Assembly (NCBI GenBank): GCA_016711105.1
Contig: JADJTO010000004.1
Location: 62,001-126,000 of the forward strand
Length of the DNA stretch: 64,000 nt
Direction of reading: 5' to 3'
From: Micropruina sp.
GTDB taxonomy: Bacteria; Actinomycetota; Actinomycetes; Propionibacteriales; Propionibacteriaceae
In this document: in pieces, positions 18,717 to 27,398 of the stretch
Position numbering within the stretch: the first letter of the stretch is position 1
Layout of the letters: every line of letters starts with the position of its first letter
The notes under the pieces: model-generated
Seen by the model: only the letters and a program-made list of their open reading frames with translations
What the model was told of the DNA's origin: nothing
The model's database searches: none
Program-made: the position numbers and the translations under genes

Positions 18717-21369
18717 GCAGTTGAGCCAGCGACTCTCCGATGGCCCGCAACGCCTGCGCCGCCCCGGCGCCGTGCGAGCCGCCACCTTGGGCCAGGTCAT
18801 CGCGACCACCGCCGCGTCCGCCGAGGTGCTGCGCAGCCACCGCGACCAAGGCACCCGCCTTGGCACCCAGGGCTCGAGCCGCCTCGTTGGTCGCCACGGT
18901 CACCACCGGCTTGGCCTCGGGCCCGCCGACCAGCGCGATCACAGCCGGTCGTTCCGCCAACAGGGCGCGCAACTCGATCGCCAGGGTACGAAGATCGCCG
19001 CCGCTCACCCCAGGCAGATGCTTGGCCACGAGGCTCACCGACCCGACGGCCTCCGCAGAGGCAGCCAGGGCGCCGACGTTGCCCAACAGTTCCCGGTTCT
19101 TGTAGTCGGCGATCTCTTTCTCCGCCGTCTTCAACGATGCGACCAGCTTGCCGACCCGATCGGCCAGTTGGTCTGGCTGGACCTTCAGAATCTCGGCCAG
19201 ATTGAGCACCAGCGCCCGCTCTTTGGCCAGGTGCCCGAAGGCATCGCTGGAGACGAACGCCTCCACCCGGCGCACCCCGGAGCCGATCGAGGACTCGCCC
19301 AGCAAGGTGAGCAGGCCGATCTGGGAGGAGCGCTCGACGTGCGTTCCGCCGCACAGCTCCCGCGACCAGGCGCCACCCATCTCGACCATCCGGACGATCT
19401 CGGGGTACTTCTCCCCGAACATGGCCTGCGCTCCCATGGCCTTGGCGTCGACCAGCGGCATGTGGGTAGCGCTCACGCCGAGATCGGCGCGGATCGCCTG
19501 GTTGGCCAACCCCTCCAACTCCTCCCGCATCGACGGCGAGAGCGCCACCTGGGAGGAGAAGTCGAACCGCAGATAGCCGGGCTTGTTGTACGAGCCGGCC
19601 TGAGCGGTGGTGGGGCCAAGGATCTGACGCAAGACCGCGTTCACCACATGGGTGGCGGAGTGGGCCTGACAAGCGCCCAGGCGGGCGTCGATGTCGACGC
19701 TGGCAACCACACTCGCCCCGGTGACCAGTTCGCCGTCGCTGACCTTGACCTTGTGCACCACCAGCCCTTGAACCTGCAGCTCCAGGTCGAGCACGTCCAG
19801 GGTAGGCCCGTTGCCGGAGATGGTTCCCGAGTCGGCGTCCTGGCCGCCGGCTTCGGCGTAGAACGGGGTCTGGGCCAGCACGACCTCGACGATGTCGCCG
19901 GGACGTGCGGAGGTGACCAGTTCGCCGTCCTTGACGATGCCGCGGACGGACGTCTCGGTGCCCAGCTCGGTGTAGCCCAGGAAGGGCACCTCGCCCAAGC
20001 CGCGCAGCGTCCGGTACGCCTCGATGTTGACCGTGGCACCCTTCTTCGCCTTGGCGTCGGCCTTGGCCCGATCCTTCTGCTCCTGCATCAGCGCCCGGAA
20101 ACCCTCACGGTCAACACTGAGGCCCTGTTCGGTCGCCATCTCCAGCGTCAGGTCGATCGGGAAGCCGTAGGTGTCGTGCAGCGCGAACGCCCGATCCGCC
20201 GACAGCGAGGTGGCCCGCTCGGCTTTGGCCTGGGAGACGGCCAGGTCGAAGATCTGGGTTCCCGTGGCCAGCGTGCGGCGGAAGGCTTCCTCTTCGGCAT
20301 AGGCGACCTGGGAGACCCGAGCCCACTGCTCGGCGACCTCAGGGTAGGAATCGGCCATCAGGTCGCGACTGATCGGCAACAAGTCCGGCAGCACCGGGTC
20401 GTTGACTCCGAGCAGCCGCATCGCCCGGACGCTGCGCCGCAGCAGCCGCCGCAGCACATAACCGCGCGCTTCATTGCCGGGGGTGACCCCGTCGGTCATC
20501 AACATCAGCGAGGACCGGACGTGGTCGGCGACGACCCGCATCCGCACGTCGTCCTCCACGGCAGCGCCGTAGACCCGGCCCGAAAGCTCGGACGCCTTGG
20601 CGATCACGGGGAACACCTGGTCGATCTCGTACATGTTGTCGACGCCCTGCAGCAGGTAGGCGATCCGCTCCAGGCCGGCGCCGGTGTCGATGTTCTTGCG
20701 CGGCAGGGGGCCACGCACATCGAAGTCGTCCTTGGCCCGCACCGCGGACAGTTCCTCCTGCATGAAGACCAGGTTCCAGATCTCCAGGAAGCGGTCCTCG
20801 TCCACCACAGGACCGCCGTCGCGGCCATACCGCGGGCCGCGGTCGATATAGATCTCGCTGCAGGGCCCACCGGGGCCGGGCACGCCCATGTTCCAGTAGT
20901 TGTCCTTCAGCCCGCGGCGTTGGATCCGGGCGTCCGGAACTCCGACGGCACGCCACAAGGCGTAAGCCTCATCGTCATCGAGGTAGACCGTGACCCACAC
21001 GGTTTCGGGGTCGAAGCCGTAGCCGCCATCAGCGACCGCACTGGTGATCAGCTCCCAGGCGTAGTTGATCGCGCCCTCTTTGAAGTAGTCGCCGAAGGAG
21101 AAGTTGCCGTTCATCTGGAAGAACGTGCCGTGCCGGGTGGTCTTGCCGACCTCGTCGATGTCCAGGGTCCGGACGCACTTCTGGACGCTGGTCGCCCGGG
21201 CGTAGGGGGCGTCCTCGGCTCCGACGAAGTAGGGCTTGAACGGGACCATGCCGGCGTTGACGAAGAGCAGCGTCGGATCGTTGTAGACCAACGGTGCCGA
21301 CGGCACGATGGTGTGGCCGCGGCTGGCGAAGAAGTCGAGGAAGCGGCGCCGGATCTCGGCGGTATTCAT
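18709..21369 (-). CDS. alaS: Alanyl-tRNA synthetase
   Basis: Charges tRNA-Ala and edits mischarged Ser/Gly. The 886-aa protein begins with the catalytic core (MNTAEIRRRFLDFFASRGHT, then motif 2 around GTFFQMNGNFSFGDYFKEGA). The editing domain has the zinc site SATHVVNAV and RELCGGTHVERSSQIG (about residues 565-680), and the C-terminal oligomerisation region includes the GGRGGGRDDLAQGGG hinge. ATG with AAGGAC upstream. It heads the run alaS-ruvX-mltG-aroE, all overlapping. Confidence 0.97.
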   Translation of the reverse strand: MNTAEIRRRFLDFFASRGHTIVPSAPLVYNDPTLLFVNAGMVPFKPYFVGAEDAPYARATSVQKCVRTLDIDEVGKTTRHGTFFQMNGNFSFGDYFKEGAINYAWELITSAVADGGYGFDPETVWVTVYLDDDEAYALWRAVGVPDARIQRRGLKDNYWNMGVPGPGGPCSEIYIDRGPRYGRDGGPVVDEDRFLEIWNLVFMQEELSAVRAKDDFDVRGPLPRKNIDTGAGLERIAYLLQGVDNMYEIDQVFPVIAKASELSGRVYGAAVEDDVRMRVVADHVRSSLMLMTDGVTPGNEARGYVLRRLLRRSVRAMRLLGVNDPVLPDLLPISRDLMADSYPEVAEQWARVSQVAYAEEEAFRRTLATGTQIFDLAVSQAKAERATSLSADRAFALHDTYGFPIDLTLEMATEQGLSVDREGFRALMQEQKDRAKADAKAKKGATVNIEAYRTLRGLGEVPFLGYTELGTETSVRGIVKDGELVTSARPGDIVEVVLAQTPFYAEAGGQDADSGTISGNGPTLDVLDLELQVQGLVVHKVKVSDGELVTGASVVASVDIDARLGACQAHSATHVVNAVLRQILGPTTAQAGSYNKPGYLRFDFSSQVALSPSMREELEGLANQAIRADLGVSATHMPLVDAKAMGAQAMFGEKYPEIVRMVEMGGAWSRELCGGTHVERSSQIGLLTLLGESSIGSGVRRVEAFVSSDAFGHLAKERALVLNLAEILKVQPDQLADRVGKLVASLKTAEKEIADYKNRELLGNVGALAASAEAVGSVSLVAKHLPGVSGGDLRTLAIELRALLAERPAVIALVGGPEAKPVVTVATNEAARALGAKAGALVAVAAQHLGGRGGGRDDLAQGGGSHGAGAAQALRAIGESLAQLHG

Positions 21370-21435
21370 GGGCGTGTCCTTGTCGTGGTTGGCCCCGTGC
21401 GCGGCGCGCCGGGGACCGGAGTCAGCGGAATGAGG

Positions 21436-21693
21436 TCAGTTCTTCTTCGCCTGAACGGGGGTGGTTTCCCCGTCCAGGCCGAGAGCGTCGCGCAGATCCG
21501 CCTCGCGTTCGTGCATTGATTCGCTCACGGTGTCGATGAAGTCGGCGACCCAACTACCCATGTCTTTGGAGGCCTTCTCCACCTGCTCGGTCACCCCGGC
21601 GGGCGTGAAGCGGTGGTAGTACTCCTTGCCCTTGAGCACGATCAGCGCGGTCAGGGCGACACCCACGGTGAACCAGAAGAAGCGCTTGCCCAT
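21436..21693 (-). CDS. Small membrane-anchored protein (DUF6167-like)
   Basis: 85 residues. An N-terminal membrane segment (FFWFTVGVALTALIVLKG, residues 5-22) is followed by a charged amphipathic helix and an acidic/lysine tail. The length, the WFT-V-GV opening and the position directly between a DUF948 gene and alaS match an actinobacterial family I remember as DUF6167; no function is established. Its ATG overlaps the stop of the DUF948 gene by one base (TGATG), so the two are probably made together at the membrane. Assignment rests on context and general resemblance. Confidence 0.75.
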   Translation of the reverse strand: MGKRFFWFTVGVALTALIVLKGKEYYHRFTPAGVTEQVEKASKDMGSWVADFIDTVSESMHEREADLRDALGLDGETTPVQAKKN

Positions 21694-22082
21694 CAGCGGG
21701 TCGCCCTCCTTCTGGTGGTGTTTCCCTTGAGCGCTTCACGCACTCCGTAGGTGAAGGCCGCAGTCTTGATCAGTGGCCCCCCGAGGGTCGCCGCGAAGAG
21801 CGTGCTGAGTTGGGCCGCGTTCTCGGTCACGACGGTGGCGTTGCGGCTCACCTTGGCCACGTCTTCGGTGACCAGGCTGAGCTTGGAGATTTCGTCGTTG
21901 GTGGCAGTGACCGTGCCCTTGAGCTCTTGCAGGATCGGCACCGAGGAGTGGCCGAGATCGCGAATGGCGATCCGAAGCTCCTCCAGCACGCGACCCAGCT
22001 TGAGTAGCGGGACGGCGCAGAACACGACGAAGGCGACGGCCGCGACAGCCGCGATCAGTCCGGCGATCTCTCCAGCGGTCAT
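21693..22082 (-). CDS. DUF948 membrane protein
   Basis: 129 residues with an N-terminal membrane helix (IAGLIAAVAAVAFVVFCAVPLL, about residues 5-26 with flanks) followed by a long predicted coiled coil (LGRVLEELRIAIRDLG, then TNDEISKLSLVTEDVAKVS) and a basic tail RRRATR. This is the DUF948 layout; the family is widespread in Gram-positive bacteria and its role is unknown. GAGG lies 5 nt before the ATG. Located between rarA (91 bp upstream) and the DUF6167-like gene with which it overlaps. Confidence 0.85.
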   Translation of the reverse strand: MTAGEIAGLIAAVAAVAFVVFCAVPLLKLGRVLEELRIAIRDLGHSSVPILQELKGTVTATNDEISKLSLVTEDVAKVSRNATVVTENAAQLSTLFAATLGGPLIKTAAFTYGVREALKGNTTRRRATR

Positions 22083-22172
22083 TTCGTCCTCTTCAGGTCA
22101 GCGGGAAGCAACGCTTGCAGCCTAGTGCACGCCGCCGACACACCGGCGAAGCCCGCCGTTGCGTCAGCTGGG

Positions 22173-23522
22173 TCAGCGGCGACCGAGCAAGGTCTCCAAC
22201 AGGGCCAGCCGCTCCAGCAAGCCGGCCTCGTTGCCGTGCTCGGTGGGCTGGTAGTACAGCGCACCCTCCAGCACATCGGGCAGATACTGCTGGGCCGCCA
22301 CCCCGTGCTCCGCGTCGTGGGCATAGCGGTAGCCCTGGCCGTGACCCAGGCTGCGGGCCCCCGAGTAGTGGGCGTCCCGCAGATGCGGCGGGACGGTGCC
22401 GACCTTCCCCGCCCGGACGTCCGCCAGCGCCGCGTCGACGGCCAGGATCACCGCGTTCGACTTGGGGGCGACGGCGCAAGCGATCACCGCCTGGGCCAGG
22501 TTGATCCTGGCTTCGGGCATGCCGATCAGCTGTACCGCCTGAGCCGCGGCCACGCAGGTCTGCAGCACCGAGGGGGCGGCCATCCCGATGTCTTCGGAGG
22601 ACAGGATGATCAAGCGCCGAGCGATGAAACGCGGGTCCTCGCCGGCCTCGAGCATCCGAGCCAGATAGTGCAAGGAGGCATGCACGTCGGAGCCGCGCAT
22701 CGACTTGATGAAGGCGCTGATCACGTCGTAGTGCTGATCGCCGTCCCGGTCGTAGCGGACGGAGGCCTTGTCGACCGCGGCCTCGATCTGCGGCAGGTCG
22801 ATCACCACGTGGCCCTCGGCTTCAGCCCCGGCCGCAGCTTCCTCCAGGTAGGTCAAGGCCCGCCGCGCGTCTCCCCCGGCCAACCGGACGAGCTGCGACC
22901 GGCCCTCCGGGGTGAGCGTGAAGGCGGCTGCCAGGCCGTGGTCGGCCAGCAAGGCCCGATCCAGAAGGCCGCCGATGTCGTCATCCTCCAGCGGGGTGAG
23001 GGTGAGCAGCAGGGAGCGGGACAGCAGCGGTGAAATCACTGAGAAGGACGGGTTCTCCGTGGTGGCCGCGATCAGCGTGACCAGCCGGTTCTCCACCGCC
23101 GGCAGCAGCACGTCCTGCTGGGTCTTGGAGAAGCGGTGCACCTCATCGACGAACAACACCGTCCGCACCCCGCGGGCGAGCTCGCGCTTGGCCAGCTCCA
23201 ACTCGGCCCGCACCTCGCGCACCCCTGCCGTGACGGCCGAGATTTCGACGAAACGCTGGTTCGTGGAACGCGAGACCACCGCTGCGATGGTCGTCTTGCC
23301 GACCCCGGGCGGCCCCCACAGAAACACCGACATGGCGGTCTCACCTCGGGCCAGGCGCCGCAACGGCGAACCGGGGGCGAGCAGATGCTTCTGGCCGACG
23401 ATCTCGTCCAGGTTTCGCGGACGCATCCGGACCGCCAGCGGCGCATCCCGGTGGGCGGCGCCGGCCAAGGACCCGACCGGGAGCGCCTCGGCGGCGGTGT
23501 CGTTGCCGAACAGATCCTCCAC
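22173..23522 (-). CDS. rarA: Replication-associated recombination protein A (RarA/MgsA AAA+ ATPase)
   Basis: Clamp-loader-like ATPase acting at stalled replication forks. The 449-aa protein has LAVRMRPRNLDEIVGQKHLL near residue 30, Walker A WGPPGVGKTTIAAVVS near 70, Walker B VLFVDEVHRFSKTQQD near 115, sensor-1 TTENPSFSVISPLLSRS, and the C-terminal RarA domain SAFIKSMRGSDVHASLHYLA split over two turns. GTG at 23522 gives VEDLFGND, the typical start; longer upstream frames are spurious. A TAGCGT -10 element ends 7 nt before the GTG, indicating a leaderless mRNA. Confidence 0.95.
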   Translation of the reverse strand: MEDLFGNDTAAEALPVGSLAGAAHRDAPLAVRMRPRNLDEIVGQKHLLAPGSPLRRLARGETAMSVFLWGPPGVGKTTIAAVVSRSTNQRFVEISAVTAGVREVRAELELAKRELARGVRTVLFVDEVHRFSKTQQDVLLPAVENRLVTLIAATTENPSFSVISPLLSRSLLLTLTPLEDDDIGGLLDRALLADHGLAAAFTLTPEGRSQLVRLAGGDARRALTYLEEAAAGAEAEGHVVIDLPQIEAAVDKASVRYDRDGDQHYDVISAFIKSMRGSDVHASLHYLARMLEAGEDPRFIARRLIILSSEDIGMAAPSVLQTCVAAAQAVQLIGMPEARINLAQAVIACAVAPKSNAVILAVDAALADVRAGKVGTVPPHLRDAHYSGARSLGHGQGYRYAHDAEHGVAAQQYLPDVLEGALYYQPTEHGNEAGLLERLALLETLLGRR

Positions 23523-23529
23523 AGCCCAG

Positions 23530-23535
23530 ACGCTA
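23530..23535 (-). promoter_or_regulatory. -10 box for leaderless rarA transcript
   Basis: TAGCGT on the minus strand lies 7 nt upstream of the rarA GTG, and no Shine-Dalgarno is present in between. This is the geometry of actinobacterial leaderless promoters. A -35 element is not evident. The same TAGCGT hexamer, at 6 nt, precedes ybaK at 48352. Confidence 0.45.
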
Positions 23536-23559
23536 CACGACCGCGAAGGGCCTCCTGGG

Positions 23560-23588
23560 TTGAATGCCAGACCATCCCGATATATCGT
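23560..23588 (+). promoter_or_regulatory. padR promoter with palindromic operator overlapping the -10
   Basis: TTGAAT at 23560-23565 and TATCGT at 23583-23588 are 17 bp apart, a well-formed promoter reading toward padR. The perfect 10-bp palindrome CGATATATCG at 23578-23587 covers the -10, and a second palindrome, GTTCTAGAAC, lies at 23606-23615 just after the expected start of transcription. AT-rich ATAT/CGAT palindromes are typical operators of PadR-family regulators, so autorepression is the natural inference. The region is shared with divergent rarA. Confidence 0.6.
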
Positions 23589-23611
23589 TAGATGCAACGC
23601 AATTCGTTCTA

Positions 23612-23671
23612 GAACACGCCTTTCAGGAACGCAGCCTTCCTGAGCACAGCCTTCCTAGAACACAGCACCCC
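23612..23671 (+). repeat. Degenerate 15-bp tandem repeat in the padR leader
   Basis: Three consecutive 15-bp units are visible: GAACACGCCTTTCAG (23612), GAACGCAGCCTTCCT (23627) and GAGCACAGCCTTCCT (23642), followed after one base by a partial fourth, GAACACAGCACCCC (23658-23671). The second and third differ at two positions. The array lies between the padR promoter and the Shine-Dalgarno AGAGGAG at 23672-23680. It could arise by slippage or be a set of protein or RNA sites; nothing else in the window resembles it. Confidence 0.6.
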
Positions 23672-23685
23672 CAGAGGAGACAGCA

Positions 23686-24444
23686 ATGAAGTACGAAACC
23701 CGCCAGCCTTGGTGGCTGGCCCTGAGCCCCGATGACTCCCCTCCCGTCCGGGTCGCCGGCGCGGTCGCGGACCGGGAGGCCACGGCGGCGGCTTCAGCCC
23801 CACGGTGAACACCGGGAGCGCGGACCCCAGGACCCCGAGTACCGTCCGGTCACGTCGGCCCGTTCGGCCCCGGCGGTCCGCTGGGTTCGGACGGCCCGTT
23901 CGGTTCCGGCGGTCCGCTCGGTCCGGGTGGTCCGATCGGCCCGGGACGCGGCGGACGGGGTCGCGGACGAGCCCGTCGCGGTGACGTCCGGCACGCCCTG
24001 CTCGCCTTGTTGACCGAGGGCTCGGCCAACGGCTACCAGCTCATCCAAGCGCTCAACCAGAAGACCAACGGCCTGTGGAAGCCCAGCCCGGGAGCGGTCT
24101 ACCCTGCCTTGTCCCAGCTGGAGGACGAACTCCTGATCGAAGCCTTCGACAACGTGGGCCAGCGCGCCTTCCGACTCACTCACGCCGGCCAGGACGCTGC
24201 CGCCGAGATCAACCCGAAGCCGTGGGAGGTGCTGAACGCCGACAGTGCTCCCGAGCATCCCGAGGCCACCAGTGGGCTGTGGAAGGAGTTCCGCTCGCTG
24301 GCCATGGCATCGCAGGAGTTGACCCGCTCGGGGTCACGAAGCCAGCAGGAGCAGGCGGCGAAGGTCCTGGCCGAGACGCGACGGCGGCTCTACGCCCTGC
24401 TGGCCAGCGATGATGACGACCCGGGGATCAGCGACCCCCGCTGA
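23686..24444 (+). CDS. PadR-family transcriptional regulator with Gly/Pro-rich N-terminus (frameshifted)
   Basis: The C-terminal part is a clear PadR winged helix: RRGDVRHALLALLTEGSANG, then WKPSPGAVYPALSQLEDE, followed by a C-terminal helical segment ending in LAETRRRLYALLAS. The N-terminal extension is low-complexity: GPFGPGGPLGSDGPFGSGG and GRGGRGRGRARRGD. ATG at 23686 has a good Shine-Dalgarno (AGAGGAG), but the frame meets TGA at 23806. Reading passes through all three frames in turn; adding one base near 23748, near 23822 and near 23870 yields a continuous Gly-rich protein of about 253 aa. Three single-base losses in G/C runs are more likely errors than a pseudogene. Probably an autorepressor. 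Confidence 0.75.
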
Positions 24445-24470
24445 CCTCCAGCCGAGGTAGCCGGGGCGGG

Positions 24471-25513
24471 TCAGGCGCGGGTCGGATCGATCAGCAAGAT
24501 GCCTGCACCGGCCTGCTGCCCCATCCGCGGCAACGCCTCGGCTGCCTCGGCAAGCGAGAGCGGCGCCCGATCCGCCAGCAAGGTCTGCAAGGGCAGGCGA
24601 CCCTCCGCCACCCAGCTGAGCAGCTCGGGATAGTCCGTTGCGGCCATCCCGTGGCTGCCCAGCACGGTCAACTCCCAGCCGATCACGCGGCCCATCGGCA
24701 GCGGGGTCGGCCCGCCGAGCAACAGGCCCACCTGCACCTGCCTGCCGCGCCGCGCAGAGAGAGAACCGAGTCTCGGCAGACCTCCGGTGAGCCCAAACAG
24801 TCGAGCGCAACGTGGGCCCCGCCGCCGGTCAACTCCTGCAGCCGCTCGACCAGGTCGGAGGAGGGCGGCAGCGCAACCATGGCGCCCAGCCGTTCGGCGC
24901 GGGCCCGGGCGGCAGGATGCGGGTCAACCGCGACCACCCTGGCGCCCGCCGCTGCGGCCACCATGATCGCGGCCAGCCCCACTCCCCCACAGCCGAACAC
25001 GACCACCCACTCGCCCGGCTGAACCTGCCCGCGGTGCACGACCGCCCGGAAGGCCGTCGCCATCCGGCAGCCCAGCGCGGCGGCCTGGCCGAACGTGACC
25101 TCAGCCGGCAGCCGGATCAGGTTGGTCGCGGCCCGCTCGACCACCACCAGTTCAGCGAACGATCCAGGACGGGTGAACCCCGGCTGAGTCTGCTCCGGGC
25201 ACACCTGGCCATCGCCGGCCCGACACACCGAGCACAGGCCGCACGCGTAGACGAACGGTGCCGTGACCCGCTCCCCGACGGCGACCCCGCTGACGGCCGA
25301 CCCGACCGCAACCACCTCACCGGCGAACTCATGCCCGGGGATGTGCGGGAAGACGGCGATGTCGGGGTCGTGACCCATCCAGCCGTGCCAGTCACTGCGG
25401 CACAAACCGCTCGCCAACACCCGGACGAGCGCCCCGTCCGCCGGGAGTTCCGGCTCGGGCACGTCGCTGACGCTGAGCGGTCCGCCGAAGCGTTCGTAGG
25501 TCAGGGCGCGCAT
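24471..25513 (-). CDS. Zinc-dependent alcohol dehydrogenase (MDR family), one frameshift
   Basis: NAD(P)-dependent medium-chain dehydrogenase. Catalytic zinc ligands appear in ASGLCRSDWHGW (Cys, about residue 37) and IPGHEFAGEV (His-Glu); the structural zinc lobe is CGLCSVCRAGDGQVC; the nucleotide loop is VFGCGGVGLAA. The frame breaks near 24750: the first part ends in LSLRGAAGRC while the second continues QVGLLLGG. Adding one C to the GCGGCGCGG stretch joins them as LSLRGRGRQVQVGLL, giving about 347 aa. ATG at 25513 starts 2 bp after the aspS stop. Its substrate is unknown. Confidence 0.85.
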
Positions 25514-25515
25514 GC

Positions 25516-27301
25516 TCAGGCCTGAACGGACGCCTTCGTCACCGGCTTGGCGTCCACGCCGGCCTCCTTGCGCTGCTGAGCGGTGATCGCCGCCGGGGCC
25601 GAGGTCAGCGGGTCGAAGCCGCCACCGGTCTTCGGGAAGGCGATCACGTCGCGGATCGATTCGGTCTTGGCCAGCAGGGCGACGATCCGGTCCCAGCCGA
25701 ACGCGACACCGCCGTGCGGAGGGGCACCGAAGGCGAACGCGTCCAGCAGGAAGCCGAACTTCTCCTGCGCCTCCTCGTTGCATCAATGCCCATCACCTTG
25801 AAGACCCGCTCCTGCACGTCACGGCGATGGATACGGATGGACCCTCCACCGATCTCGTTGCCGTTGCAGACCACGTCGTAGGCGTAGGCGAGGCGTTGCC
25901 GGGATCGGTGTCGAAGGTCTCCAGCTCCTGCGGCGAGGTGAAAGCGTGATGGACGGCCGTCCAACTGCCCTCGCCGACCGCGACATCTCCCTCGGCGACC
26001 GCCTCGGCGGTCGGCTCGAACAGCGGAGCGTCGATCACCCAGAGGAAGGACCAGGCGTTCTCGTCGATCAGGCCGCAGCGTTTGCCGATCTCCAACCGGG
26101 CCGCGCCGAGCAGGTTCTGCGAGGAGGTCCGGGCGCCGGCGGCGAAGAAGATGCAGTCCCCCGGCTGGGCGCCGACCCGGGCCGCAAGACCCGTCCGCTC
26201 GGCCTCGGAAATGTTCTTGGCCACGGGACCACCCAGTTCGCCGTCCTCGCCGACCGTGACGTAGGCCAGCCCACGGGCGCCGCGCTGCTTGGCCCATTCC
26301 TGCCAGGCATCGAAGGTGCGCCGCGGTTGCGAACCGCCGCCGGGCATCACCACCGCGCCGACGTAGCCGGCCTGGAAGACGCGGAACGGGGTGTCGCTGA
26401 AGAATTCGGTCACTTCCTGGATCTTGAGATCGAAGCGCAGGTCCGGCTTGTCCGAGCCGTAGTTGTTCATCGCGTCAGCGAACGTCATCCGCCGGAAGGG
26501 GGCCTCCAACTCGACCCCGATCAGCTTCCACACCTCAGCCAGGATCGCTTCGCTGAGTTCGATCACATCGTCTTGGGTGACGAAACTCATCTCGATGTCG
26601 AGCTGGGTGAACTCCGGCTGCCGGTCGGCCCGGAAGTCCTCGTCCCGGTAGCAGCGGGCGATCTGGTAGTAGCGCTCCATGCCGGCCACCATCAGCAACT
26701 GCTTGAACAGCTGCGGCGACTGCGGCAGGGCGTACCAACTACCCGGAGCAAGGCGCGCCGGGACGAGGAAGTCGCGGGCGCCCTCAGGGGTCGACCGGGT
26801 CAGGGTCGGCGTCTCGATCTCGACGAAGTCACGCTCGCCGAGCACAGTCCGAGCGGCGGCGTTCACCTTGGAACGGAGCCGAATCGCGGCACCAGGAGCG
26901 GGTCGACGCAAGTCCAGATAGCGGTAGCGCAGCCGTGCCTCCTCGCCGACGGTGACCCGCTCGTCGATCTGGAACGGCAACGGCGCGGACGGGTTGAGCA
27001 CCTCCAGCGTCTGGATCGCCACTTCGACCTCGCCGGTCGGCAGGTCGGGGTTGGCGTTGCCGGCCGGGCGGGGCTCGACGACGCCGACCACCTGGATGCA
27101 GAACTCGTTGCGGAGCTCATGAGCGCCGGAGGCAGCCAGGATCTCGTCCCGAATCACCACCTGCACCACGCCGCTGGCATCGCGCAGGTCGATGAAGGCA
27201 ACGCCGCCGTGATCCCGCCGACGTCCCACCCACCCGGTCAGGGTGACGGTTTGGCCCGCATGGTCGAGGCGGATCGTTCCAGCTTGGTGGGTGCGCAACA
27301 T
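25516..27301 (-). CDS. aspS: Aspartyl-tRNA synthetase, two frameshifts near the 3' end
   Basis: Class II synthetase. The N-terminal OB fold starts MLRTHQAGTIRLDHAGQTV; motif 2 is YYQIARCYRDEDFRADRQPE; the bacterial GAD insertion domain lies near residues 290-420. The frame is lost near 25892 (after FDTDPGNA) and again near 25780 (after FKVMGIDA). The other frames continue LAYAYDVVCNGNEIGGGSIR and then EEAQEKFGFLLDAFAFGAPP with motif 3 (GVAFGWDRIVALL). Two inserted bases restore a protein of about 595 aa, the normal size. Because aspS is essential, I read these as sequencing errors. The ATG lies at 27301-27299. Confidence 0.9.
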
Positions 27302-27398
27302 GACGAAATCTTTCCCTTCGTGGCCCCGCGGTGACGATGCGGTCTTCCTTCCCCCAGAGACGGGGCGAGTCCGGCCGAGCGCCCGGACGCCGAGGCCA

